Shown here: positions 43,983-54,162 of the stretch, in pieces
Layout: the number at the start of each line of letters is the position of its first letter
Numbering within the stretch: the stretch's first letter is position 1
Source: Sphingomonas bacterium
GTDB taxonomy: Bacteria > Pseudomonadota > Alphaproteobacteria > Sphingomonadales > Sphingomonadaceae
Assembly (NCBI GenBank): GCA_030149245.1
Contig: JASBRX010000056.1
Span: 1 to 64,000 of the forward strand
Length of the DNA: 64,000 nt
Reading direction: 5' to 3'
Notes under the pieces: generated by a model
Seen by the model: only the letters and a program-made list of their open reading frames with translations
Told to the model about the DNA's origin: nothing
Databases searched by the model: none
Program-made: the position numbers and the translations under genes

Positions 43983-46900
43983 ATGACAGGTTTCAAGCGG
44001 CAGCTTTGCCGATCGGCGGCGCTCGCGCTCACTCTCTCGACCCTTGCCATGGCGACGCCTGCGGCAGCACAGGCGAATGCGCCGCGCGTGCGTGTCACGA
44101 TTGCCGCGCAGCCGATGGATCGCGCGCTCGAACAGCTGGCGCGTCAGAGCGGCAGCGACATCCTGTTCACGCGTGCGTCGGTGGCACAGCTGCGCGCACC
44201 GGCCTTGTCGGGCGAATTCGACGCAGAGACCGCCGTGCGCCGCCTGATCGCCGGCACCCCACTGACGGTGGTTCGCGATGGATCGGGGGCGCTGATCGTG
44301 CGGACCCAGGCGTCCACACCGCGACCGAGCCCGACGAGAGCCGTCGAAGAGGCGGAAGAGGTTGAGGAAGTCGTCGTCACCGCGACCTTCTCCGACGGCG
44401 TCGAGCGCTCGCTGGAAGTCAAGCGCAAGGCGGATTCGATCTCCGACGCGGTGGTCGCGGCCGATATCGGCAAGCTGCCCGCCAACAATATCGCCGAAGC
44501 CTTGCAGCGCGTGCCGGGCGTTACGATCGTGCGCGAAGCGGGCGAGGGTCAGTTCATCAGCGTGCGCGGCCTCGGCCCCAACTTCCAGGCGGTGACCTTC
44601 GACGGCATGCCGCTCGCCTATAATGAGAATATCCGCAATTCCGGCCAGTCGGGCCGCCAGTTCCGGCTTCAGGTCCTGCCCGCCGCGTTGATCGATTCGG
44701 TGGTCGTCACGAAATCGCCGACCGCCGATCTGGTGGAAAGCGGGGTGGGGTCGAGCGTCGACATCCGCCTGATCCGCCCGCTCGATCGCGACAGCTTCAT
44801 CGCCGCCAGCGCCTATGGTGGCTATGAGGAGCGCACCGATGCGCTTCAGCCCAATGGCTCGATTGCCGCCGGCTGGCGCAACGCCGACCGCACCTTTGGC
44901 GTGCTCGCGGGCCTGTCCTACACGCAGCGCGACGTGCAGTTCGATCGCCTGCGCCTCGGCTGGCAGGATACGGCGGTCCCCGGTTTCGGCACGATCCGCG
45001 CGCCGGGCGACGCGCAGCCCTATCTCGAGCTCGAAAATCGCGAGCGGATCAGCGCGGTTGCCGGGTTGCAATGGCGCCCGGCCGACGGCGTCGAGTTCAA
45101 GTTCGACGGCCTGTTCTCGCAGTTCAACAACGAGACGACCGAGCGCCGCCTGACCTACTATATCCCCAGCCAGATCGCCCGGCTCGACCCGACGACTGCA
45201 GTGGTGCGTGACGGGCGGCTGCTGGCGGGCACGATCCGCGGCGCACGCATCCGCAACTATGCCGAATATATGGATCAGTCGCACCAGAATCTTCAGCTCA
45301 ACGCCTCGCTTGCGCTCGATCTTGGCGGGTGGCGGATCGAACCGCGGCTCAGCTTCGCCCGCGCGACCAGCGACCTCGATACGCCGATTCAGCGCGTCCA
45401 GTATCGCACCGCCAATGGTGCTGGCGGCAACCTCACCTTCGATTTCAGCAACGACGTGCTGAACGACGGGCGGGTCAACGCGCTGTTCACCGATCTCGAC
45501 CTCACCGCCGGCGCATCGATGCTGTTTGAAAGCTTCGCGGTCCGTCCGATCAATTCGAAGGATGAGGACAAGACCGGGGTTCTCAACATCGCCCGCGATC
45601 TCGACCTTGGACTTGGCGGGTTGACCTTCACCAAGCTGCGCTTTGGCGGGCAATATTCGGATCGCTATCGCGACTATCAGCGCCGCGACCGCAACAATGC
45701 GGTGCTGCGTTCCGGCGCAACGCGGACCGATGCATTCATCAGCTATCCGGTACCGGGAAACGCGTTCGACCAGTCGATCGCCAATGGCCAGGCCTGGGCC
45801 AATGTCGATTGGGGGCTGTTCAACCAGAATTACACGCTCGGCACCGAATTCGACGGCGTGAACCCCAGCGCCTATGATCTGGCGCCGACCGCCGCCGATC
45901 TCCAGAATTCCTACCGGATCGGCGAGGAGATCCTGGCGGGCTATGGCCGGCTCGATTTCGAAGCGACCATGGGCGGCGTGCCGGTGACCGGCAATCTGGG
46001 TGTGCGCTATGTCGAAACGCGCACCGATGTGCGCGGCACGACGGTATCGCCGGTTCCCAATGGTTTGGGCGGCGTCACCACGGCGGTGACGCCAACGACC
46101 ACGCGCGCACGCTATGCCGAATGGCTGCCCAGCGCGAATGCGACGCTGAAGTTCACCGATAATGTCCAGCTGCGGCTGGCGGTGGCCAAGACGATGACCC
46201 GACCGTCGCTGTCCGAGCTGCGCAACTCGATCAACACCAACAGCGTGACGGTCACCAGCATCTACAATCTGGGCGCCGCCGCGCTGGCCGATCCAACGCT
46301 CAACCTTCAGGCGAGCGCCGGAAATCCCAATCTGCGTCCGTATACGGCATGGAATTTCGACGCTTCGTTCGAATGGTATTTCGACAAGTTCGGCGCGTTC
46401 ACGGTCGCGGCGTTCCACAAGGACATTGACGACTATGTCGCGTCGGACTTCGAAACCCGCACGCTGGCCTTTGCGGTCCGCGACGGGTCGACATTGCCGG
46501 TCGACATCCTGGTCGCCACGCCAACCAATGTCGGGTCGGCCAAGATTTCGGGCGTCGAGTTCGGCTATACCAACAAGCTGAGCTTCGGCCTCGGCGTCAC
46601 CGCCACGGCCACCTTCGCGACGACCAAGCTCGAACTCGACCGCACCGGGGTCGGCCTGCAGACCGCAGGCATTCAGGGCGTGTCGGACGTCAGCTACTCG
46701 ATCACCCCGTTCTTCGAGAGCGGGCCGTTCGAGATCAACGTCAGCTACACCTATCGCAGCGATTACATCACCGACGCCGGTGCGCTGGTCACCTCATTGC
46801 CCACGGCCGAGGATGTCGTCGCATATTATCAGAAGGGCTTCGGGATCGTCGATCTGGGCGTGAACTATCGGATCAAGCCGGAGATCGAGCTGTTCGGTCA

Positions 46901-47015
46901 GGTGGTCAACCTGCTCGACCAGCGCCAGGTATCGTTCGCGGGCACGCGCAGCGAGGTTACCGAAATCCACACCTTCGGCCGCACGGTCAATTTCGGCGTC
47001 CGCGCAAAATTCTGA
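43983..47015 (+). CDS. TonB-dependent receptor with N-terminal STN signalling domain
   Basis: 1010 residues with a signal peptide ending PAAAQA. An STN domain (about 33-105: RVTIAAQPMDRALEQLARQS) is followed by a TonB box EEVVVTATF (about 127-135), plug and barrel ending GVRAKF. The STN domain marks it as a transducer that talks to FecR. The 85-base leader after fecR contains GGGGTGGGGAAAATCC, which could hold an ECF-type -35 element, but I cannot place the promoter. The ligand is unknown. It is followed after 85 bases by a secreted PHP-type hydrolase. Confidence 0.93.
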   Translation: MTGFKRQLCRSAALALTLSTLAMATPAAAQANAPRVRVTIAAQPMDRALEQLARQSGSDILFTRASVAQLRAPALSGEFDAETAVRRLIAGTPLTVVRDGSGALIVRTQASTPRPSPTRAVEEAEEVEEVVVTATFSDGVERSLEVKRKADSISDAVVAADIGKLPANNIAEALQRVPGVTIVREAGEGQFISVRGLGPNFQAVTFDGMPLAYNENIRNSGQSGRQFRLQVLPAALIDSVVVTKSPTADLVESGVGSSVDIRLIRPLDRDSFIAASAYGGYEERTDALQPNGSIAAGWRNADRTFGVLAGLSYTQRDVQFDRLRLGWQDTAVPGFGTIRAPGDAQPYLELENRERISAVAGLQWRPADGVEFKFDGLFSQFNNETTERRLTYYIPSQIARLDPTTAVVRDGRLLAGTIRGARIRNYAEYMDQSHQNLQLNASLALDLGGWRIEPRLSFARATSDLDTPIQRVQYRTANGAGGNLTFDFSNDVLNDGRVNALFTDLDLTAGASMLFESFAVRPINSKDEDKTGVLNIARDLDLGLGGLTFTKLRFGGQYSDRYRDYQRRDRNNAVLRSGATRTDAFISYPVPGNAFDQSIANGQAWANVDWGLFNQNYTLGTEFDGVNPSAYDLAPTAADLQNSYRIGEEILAGYGRLDFEATMGGVPVTGNLGVRYVETRTDVRGTTVSPVPNGLGGVTTAVTPTTTRARYAEWLPSANATLKFTDNVQLRLAVAKTMTRPSLSELRNSINTNSVTVTSIYNLGAAALADPTLNLQASAGNPNLRPYTAWNFDASFEWYFDKFGAFTVAAFHKDIDDYVASDFETRTLAFAVRDGSTLPVDILVATPTNVGSAKISGVEFGYTNKLSFGLGVTATATFATTKLELDRTGVGLQTAGIQGVSDVSYSITPFFESGPFEINVSYTYRSDYITDAGALVTSLPTAEDVVAYYQKGFGIVDLGVNYRIKPEIELFGQVVNLLDQRQVSFAGTRSEVTEIHTFGRTVNFGVRAKF

Positions 47016-47100
47016 TCGCGCGCGCTTCAAACAGGGGATCGCCGCACGCGATGCGGCGGTCCCTCGTTTGCGCGTTTTGCCCCCGTTCGTTGAGGACATC

Positions 47101-48519
47101 ATGATCCGCACCGCGCTCCTCGCCCTGACCCTGATCGCGACGGCGACACCGGCAATCGCACAGGGGGAGGGCGGGCGGCGCTGGCTCGCCGGCGACCATC
47201 ATGTGCACAGTATCTACAGCGCGCGGTACCGCGCCGATCCCGCGCATCCCGATCGTCCCCCCGAACCGGAAATCGGCGGCGATTCGGCGCACACCATATT
47301 GCAGAACGCCCAGATGGCGCGGCGCTTCGGCCTCGACTGGATGGTCTCGACCGATCATGGTGGGCCGGGCCATTCGGCGCTCAACCACGCCCGCGCCTGG
47401 CCCGACCTTGTTGCAGCGCGCGCGGCGGTGCCGGACCTGCTGCTCTTCTACGGCTGGGAATTCGACGTCCCCGGCGGCGAGCACGCCACGCTGATCATGC
47501 CGCACGACCCGCGCGAGCGCGACACGCTGCGCGACATCGAAGCGCAGTTTGGCAAGCGCGAGGTGTGGCCCAATGATCCGGCCCGCAACACCAAGGACCG
47601 GATGCTGCAGGCATTGCGCTACATGGCAAAGCTGCCCGCGCCACCGCTGCTGATCGCCAACCATCCATCGCGCACCGCGACCGGTCGGGGCCAATGGGGT
47701 CTGCACGCTCCGGCCGAATACCGAACATGGTATCAAACAGCCCCGCACGTCGCCATCGGCATGGAGGGCGCGCCGGGGCACCAGGCCGCGCGACCCGGGG
47801 CAGGGCGTGACGCGGCGCATGGCAGCCGCGGCCTGTATGGCGGCTCTCCGACACTGGGCGGGTTCGATCAGATGGTCGCCGTGCTGGGCGGGGCGTGGGA
47901 CGCGCTGCTTGGCCAGGGCGTCCGCTGGACGATCACCGCGACGTCCGACTCGCACGGCCATTGGAGCGCGGGCGGCGCGGATTTCTGGCCCGGCGAATAT
48001 GCTAAGACCTGGGTCTATGCGTCACCCGACCATGCCGACATTCTCGACGGCCTTCGCGCCGGACGGGTGTTCGTGGCGACCGGCGGCCTGGTCGAGGGAC
48101 TCGACGTGGAGGTCGCCCGCACCCGCAATCCGGCGCGCGCGGCGGCGATCGGCGGCACGCTCGCGGTGCGCAAGGGCGAAGACCTGCGCGTCACGATCCG
48201 CTTCCGCCCGGCGCGTTCCGCCAATGCCGGCGGGACGGTCCCGCGCGTCGACCATATCGACTTGATCCTCGGCGGTGCCAGTGCAGCGGGCGATGACCGC
48301 AACCCTACCGCACGGCTGGTCAAGCGGTTCACCGCCCGCGATTGGCAGCATGAGGGCGATATGCTGGTGGTCCGCCACCGTCTCCGCGCCCCAGGTCCCG
48401 GCTATCTGCGCGTGCGCGGCACCAATACGCAGCAGGCTGAGCCCGAAGCGGACGTGCCCGGCGAGGACCCGTGGCAGGACCTCTGGTTCTACTCCAACCC
48501 GGTCTATCTCGGCGGCTGA
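47101..48519 (+). CDS. Secreted PHP/CehA-McbA-like metallohydrolase
   Basis: 472 residues with a signal peptide ending AIAQ. PHP-type metal ligands are visible in GDHHVHSIYSARY, STDHGGPGH, YGWEFDVPGGEH, ANHPSRT and TSDSHGHW. The family includes the carbaryl hydrolase-like CehA/McbA group and phosphoesterases that cleave aryl esters or phosphodiesters in the periplasm. As the last gene of the sigma/FecR/receptor cassette, it may process the ligand the receptor brings in, for example by hydrolysing a phosphorylated or esterified chelator. The substrate is unknown. Confidence 0.85.
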   Translation: MIRTALLALTLIATATPAIAQGEGGRRWLAGDHHVHSIYSARYRADPAHPDRPPEPEIGGDSAHTILQNAQMARRFGLDWMVSTDHGGPGHSALNHARAWPDLVAARAAVPDLLLFYGWEFDVPGGEHATLIMPHDPRERDTLRDIEAQFGKREVWPNDPARNTKDRMLQALRYMAKLPAPPLLIANHPSRTATGRGQWGLHAPAEYRTWYQTAPHVAIGMEGAPGHQAARPGAGRDAAHGSRGLYGGSPTLGGFDQMVAVLGGAWDALLGQGVRWTITATSDSHGHWSAGGADFWPGEYAKTWVYASPDHADILDGLRAGRVFVATGGLVEGLDVEVARTRNPARAAAIGGTLAVRKGEDLRVTIRFRPARSANAGGTVPRVDHIDLILGGASAAGDDRNPTARLVKRFTARDWQHEGDMLVVRHRLRAPGPGYLRVRGTNTQQAEPEADVPGEDPWQDLWFYSNPVYLGG

Positions 48520-48601
48520 ACGTCGCTGCGGATAGCGGGATCGGGCGATCGCGACGCTTGCCTCGTTCCACTTGCTATCCTGCCCTCACGCGCGGTATGT
48601 C

Positions 48602-48628
48602 GTATGCAACACTTACAAATATCGCAAG
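48602..48628. promoter_or_regulatory. 27-bp element matching the vanA inverted repeat
   Basis: It matches 42320-42346 in 24 of 27 positions, in the same orientation: GTATGCA, five variable bases, then TACAAATATCGCAAG. It ends 10 bases before the MetE-like start codon and runs into its AAGGAG ribosome site. The left partner arm is degenerate here (GCGGTATGTCGTATG). Either it is an operator for the same repressor as at vanA, or both are remnants of one promoter split by insertion of the intervening genes. Confidence 0.72.
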
Positions 48629-48638
48629 GAGACCCAGG

Positions 48639-49745
48639 ATGCCCACGCCCCCGTTCCGCGCCGATCATGTCGGCAGCTTCCTGCGCCCCAAGGCGCTGAT
48701 CGACGCCCGTGCCGCGTTCAAGGCGGGTGAAATCGACGCCGCCGCCCTGCGCGCCGTCGAGGACGAAGCGATTCGCGGCGTGGTGAAGTTCCAGGAGGAT
48801 CTGGGCCTCGAAGGCATCACCGACGGTGAGTTCCGCCGCACCTATTTCCACACCGATTTCCTGCTCCAGCTCGACGGCGTCGATGAGGCTGGCGGCACCC
48901 AGGTCAAGTTCCACCAGCATGGCGGCAAGGAGCTGGAATATGCCCCGCCGGTGATGAAGATCACCGGCAAGATCGGCCATGCCAAGGACATCCAGCGCGC
49001 CGATTATGATTTTCTCGCCAGCTGCACCAGCCGCACGCCCAAGGTGACGATCCCCTCGCCGACCATGCTGCACTTTCGCGGTGGCCGCGACGCGATCGAC
49101 GCCTCCGCCTATCCCGACCTTGAGGACTTCTACACCGACCTCGCCGCCGCCTATCGTGCCGAGATCGCCAGCCTCGCCGACGCCGGCTGCCGCTACCTCC
49201 AGCTCGACGACACCAACCTCGCGTACCTGTGCGACGACACCCAGCGCGAGAACGCCCGCAAGCGCGGCATGGACCCGGACGAGCTGCCGCGCCTCTACGC
49301 CCGCATCATCAACGATTCGATCCGCGACAAGCCCGACGACATGATCGTCTGCGTTCATCTGTGCCGCGGTAATTTCCGCTCGAGCTGGGCGGCCGAAGGC
49401 GGGTACGAGCCGGTCGCCGAAGTGCTGTTCAACGAGCTGAAGATCGACGGCTATTTCCTCGAATATGACGATCCCCGCTCGGGCGACTTCGCGCCGCTGC
49501 GGCATCTGCCCAAGGGCAAGACCGTGGTGCTCGGCCTCGTCACCACCAAGCTCGGCGAGCTGGAGGCAAAGGACGACATCAAGCGCCGCATCGAAGAAGC
49601 CGCGCAATTCGCCCCGCTCGACCAGCTCGCACTGTCGCCGCAATGCGGTTTCTCCTCGACCGTCCACGGCAACGACATCGAGGTCGAGCAGCAGGCGGCA
49701 AAGATGCGCCTGGTGATCGATGTGGCGAAGGACGTTTGGGGGTGA
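48639..49745 (+). CDS. Core-MetE-like (cobalamin-independent methionine synthase II) methyltransferase
   Basis: 368 residues, matching the C-terminal zinc domain of MetE only (YxjG/YxjH-like size). Zinc ligands can be placed at His240 and Cys242 in VHLCRGN, Glu275 in FLEYDD and Cys336 in SPQCGFSS. The start at 48639 follows AAGGAG. Such proteins move methyl groups to thiols such as homocysteine, but the donor is often unknown. The vanA-type element directly before it suggests co-regulation with aromatic O-demethylation. A role in reusing the released one-carbon unit is possible (inference). It is not a full MetE, which is about 750 residues. Confidence 0.83.
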   Translation: MPTPPFRADHVGSFLRPKALIDARAAFKAGEIDAAALRAVEDEAIRGVVKFQEDLGLEGITDGEFRRTYFHTDFLLQLDGVDEAGGTQVKFHQHGGKELEYAPPVMKITGKIGHAKDIQRADYDFLASCTSRTPKVTIPSPTMLHFRGGRDAIDASAYPDLEDFYTDLAAAYRAEIASLADAGCRYLQLDDTNLAYLCDDTQRENARKRGMDPDELPRLYARIINDSIRDKPDDMIVCVHLCRGNFRSSWAAEGGYEPVAEVLFNELKIDGYFLEYDDPRSGDFAPLRHLPKGKTVVLGLVTTKLGELEAKDDIKRRIEEAAQFAPLDQLALSPQCGFSSTVHGNDIEVEQQAAKMRLVIDVAKDVWG

Positions 49746-49752
49746 TCGTCCG

Positions 49753-49918
49753 ATTCCTCCCCCAGCTTGCTGGGGGAGGGGGACCGCCGCCAAAGGCGGT
49801 GGTGGAGGGGCGGCTGCGCAGACAGCCGTGAACAGCTCGGCAAAATTCCGCCGCTTGCAGTGGCGGCCCCTCCGTCAGCACTTCGTGCTGCCACCTCCCC
49901 TGCTGCGCAGGGGAGAAA
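49753..49918. repeat. REP-like composite element (family B), 166 bp
   Basis: Same plan as 36792-36960: ATTCCTCCCCCAGCTTGCTG at the left, GGGGGACCGCC and GGTGGAGGGG inside, then GGCGGCCCCTCCGTCA, a CACTTCGTG hairpin, and GCCACCTCCCCTGCTGCGCA at the right. It lies between the convergent MetE-like and ligI genes and could stop both transcripts. The remaining gap to 49973 shows nothing else. Confidence 0.82.
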
Positions 49919-49973
49919 TTGCTTGCTCACGATCGCGTTCGGCGAGGTCTCCCCTCTGCGGCGAACGCGCCGG

Positions 49974-51916
<1,943 letters not shown>

Positions 51917-51917
51917 A

Positions 51918-52029
51918 AGCCCCTCCCCTTCAGGGGAGGGGTTGGGGTGGGGCCTATCCACACGGGCCATCGGTCTCGGTGAGACTGAGATGCCCCACCC
52001 CCAACCCCTCCCCTGAAGGGGAGGGGCTT
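51918..52029. repeat. REP-like element (family A) between ligK and ligU
   Basis: The left arm 51918-51953 has the hairpin CCCCTCCCCTTCAGGGGAGG followed by GTTGGGGTGGGGC. The right arm 51992-52029 is its inverse. Together they could fold into one long stem or two hairpins. The family is the same as at 21629-21776. It separates ligK from ligU and supplies the ligU ribosome site. Confidence 0.84.
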
Positions 52030-52036
52030 GATCGCG

Positions 52037-52711
52037 TCACTCATACCGCAACCCCATCTCCTTCAGCCGAGGCCGCATGTCGTAGATATCAAGTCCCAGT
52101 TCGCCCGCCGCCAGCCGAACCCGCTTGGCCTCTTCCGCCGCCTCACGCTTGCGCGCAGCCTCCAGCACGGTGGCAGCATCGCCGCGCTTGACCACGCATA
52201 CCCCGTCATCATCGGCAACGATCACATCACCCGGCTCGATCGCCGCCCCAGCACACACGATCGGCACATTGACCGACCCGAGCGTATTCTTGACCGTCCC
52301 CTGCGCGAACACCGCCTTGGACCACACCGGAAAGCCCATCTGTGTCAGGTCGCGCACATCGCGCACGCCCGCGTCGATCACCAGCCCCCGGCACCCGCGC
52401 GCCATCGCGCTGGTCGCCAGCAGATCGCCGAAATAGCCATCGACGCACGGGGAGGTGGGCGCGAGGACGAGGATATCGCCCTCCTTCAACTGCTCGATCG
52501 CGACATGCACCATCCAATTGTCACCCGGCGGCGAGGAGATGGTGACCGCATTCCCGGCGATCCGCGCTCCGGCATAGATCGGGCGCATATAATGGGCGAG
52601 CAGGCCGATGCGCCCCTGCGCCTCATGCACAGTTGCAACGCCGGCCTGGGCAAGGCCATCGACGATGTCCATCGGGGTGCGCTGGATATTCTGGACGACG
52701 CGTGCACTCAT
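52037..52711 (-). CDS. ligK: 4-carboxy-4-hydroxy-2-oxoadipate aldolase / oxaloacetate decarboxylase
   Basis: 224 residues (SYK-6 LigK about 227) of the RraA-like HMG/CHA aldolase family. The active-site Arg-Asp pair lies in [12 protein letters not shown], and [10 protein letters not shown] and DDGVCVV are family segments. It splits CHA to pyruvate and oxaloacetate, the last step of the 4,5-cleavage pathway. The start at 52711 (MSARVVQNI) follows GGAGAAG; a longer frame reaches into the regulatory region. It is the first gene of the minus-strand lig operon, divergent from ligR. Confidence 0.94.
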   Translation of the reverse strand: MSARVVQNIQRTPMDIVDGLAQAGVATVHEAQGRIGLLAHYMRPIYAGARIAGNAVTISSPPGDNWMVHVAIEQLKEGDILVLAPTSPCVDGYFGDLLATSAMARGCRGLVIDAGVRDVRDLTQMGFPVWSKAVFAQGTVKNTLGSVNVPIVCAGAAIEPGDVIVADDDGVCVVKRGDAATVLEAARKREAAEEAKRVRLAAGELGLDIYDMRPRLKEMGLRYE

Positions 52712-52772
52712 TGTCTTCTCCGGTGCGGAATGTCGAACCCGCCTTTGGGCCGATGCAGCCTTGTTGCGCGAC

Positions 52773-52826
52773 ATGTTCGCTTTTTTGAACAAATGCGCAT
52801 TTCGGCCCGCGACTATGTTCGCTTTT
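52773..52826. promoter_or_regulatory. Candidate LysR (LigR) binding region
   Basis: In the 189-base ligK-ligR gap, TGTTC-N8-GAACA (52774-52791) forms an 18-bp dyad. ATGTTCGCTTTT occurs twice as a direct repeat (52773-52784 and 52815-52826), 42 bp apart, about four helical turns. This is the kind of repeated half-site array LysR regulators use. The downstream part of the gap, 52845-52895, is AT-rich and probably holds the ligR promoter. Confidence 0.55.
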
Positions 52827-52900
52827 CATGACCGCCTATCTCCAACACGCCATAATATGAATTCCGTTTATGTAATAAGATTTTCGGATATGTTGGCGGC

Positions 52901-54109
52901 ATGATCCGTCCGTTCGAGCTCAATCTTCGTCACCTGCGCGCGCTTGGGCAAGTGATCGCGCAGGGCAGCCTCAACCGTGCGGCGGAAGCGGCGGGGCTGT
53001 CGCAGCCCGCACTGACGCAGGGGTTGGCCAAGCTGGAGAAGCAGCTTGGCGTCACGCTGTTCGACCGGCATTCGGACGGGGTCACACCCAGCGCTGCGGG
53101 CACCGCGCTGGCTGAGCGGGTCGAGCGCGCGTTCGACCAGCTCGCAGCCGCAACCCGCCGTTCGGCACGCGGCGGAACGCGCGGCTTTGCGCGGCCCGAG
53201 CTGCTGATGACCGCGACCCAGCTCGACGCATTTTTGCACTTCGCCGATGCGCAGGGCTTTGCCGGAGCGGCGGCGGCGAGCGGGATGTCGCAGCCTGCCG
53301 TCCACCGTTCGGTGCGCGAGCTCGAACAGGTCTGCGCCACCCCGCTCGCCGAGCGGCGCGGGCGGGGGATGGCGCTGACGCCCGCAGGCCGCACGCTGGC
53401 GCGCGGGGTGCGCCTGGCTGCCAGCGAGATCGCGGCGGGGATTGCCGAAGCGCGCGGCGACGAGGGGCAGGGCGGGCGGATCGCGATCGGCGCCATGCCG
53501 CTCAGCCGCGCGTTGCTGCTCCCACACAGCCTTGCGCAATTCCTGCGCGAAGAGCCGCGCACCGTCGTGGATGTGGTCGAGGGATCGTGGCGCGAGCTCG
53601 TCGATCCGCTGCTCGACGGCATCATCGACATCATGGTCGGCGCGCTGCGCGACGACTGTCCGCCCGGCGTCGAACAGGTGCCGCTATTCACCGATCGCCT
53701 CGCGATCTTCGGGCGGCGCGGGCATCCGCTGGCGCAGGGGGCGGTCGATCTCGACACGCTCGCCGCGCAATCCTGGGTGGTCGGCCCGGTCGGCACCCCG
53801 CTGCGCGCGCATTGGGAAGCGCTGTTCGCCGGGCGCGCGCTGCCTCCCGTGCCGATCGAATGCGGCTCGGTCATGGTGATCCGCGGCCTGCTGGTGCAGA
53901 GCGACCTGCTGACCCTGCTCTCCCCCGACCAGGTCGCGCTGGAGGTCGGGGCGGGGATGCTCGAACGCATCGGCCCGCAACTCCCCGGCGCGGTGCGCAC
54001 CATCGGCATCAGCACCCGCGCAGGCTGGCGCCCCACCGCCAGCCAGGCACGCTTCATCGACCTCCTCCACCGCGCATCGAAAGAAACTAGACTTCAGAAA
54101 AACGGATAA
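52901..54109 (+). CDS. ligR: LysR-family regulator with two HTH domains (LigR position)
   Basis: 402 residues, about 100 longer than a standard LysR protein. A first LysR HTH spans about 10-68 (LSQPALTQGLAKLE). A second HTH-like copy spans about 104-168 (MSQPAVHRSVRELE, then LTPAGRTLARG). A normal effector domain follows from about 190 (GGRIAIGAMPLSRALLLPH). Its place, divergent from ligK and ahead of ligJABC, matches the activator LigR of the SYK-6 pathway, which responds to protocatechuate or gallate. Two DNA-binding modules in one chain would be unusual for that role. Confidence 0.85.
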   Translation: MIRPFELNLRHLRALGQVIAQGSLNRAAEAAGLSQPALTQGLAKLEKQLGVTLFDRHSDGVTPSAAGTALAERVERAFDQLAAATRRSARGGTRGFARPELLMTATQLDAFLHFADAQGFAGAAAASGMSQPAVHRSVRELEQVCATPLAERRGRGMALTPAGRTLARGVRLAASEIAAGIAEARGDEGQGGRIAIGAMPLSRALLLPHSLAQFLREEPRTVVDVVEGSWRELVDPLLDGIIDIMVGALRDDCPPGVEQVPLFTDRLAIFGRRGHPLAQGAVDLDTLAAQSWVVGPVGTPLRAHWEALFAGRALPPVPIECGSVMVIRGLLVQSDLLTLLSPDQVALEVGAGMLERIGPQLPGAVRTIGISTRAGWRPTASQARFIDLLHRASKETRLQKNG

Positions 54110-54162
54110 CCCCCAAAGCAATCCGATTAGAACATGTCGCGGAACAACGCTTCATAGACCCC

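Noticed and set aside
43776..46418. 880-codon minus-strand frame opposite FecR and the STN receptor
   Set aside because: The opposite strand encodes a clear FecR and receptor; this frame has only mirror-codon composition.
48639..49745. Complete methionine synthase MetE
   Set aside because: At 368 residues it has only the C-terminal zinc domain; the N-terminal folate-binding half is missing.
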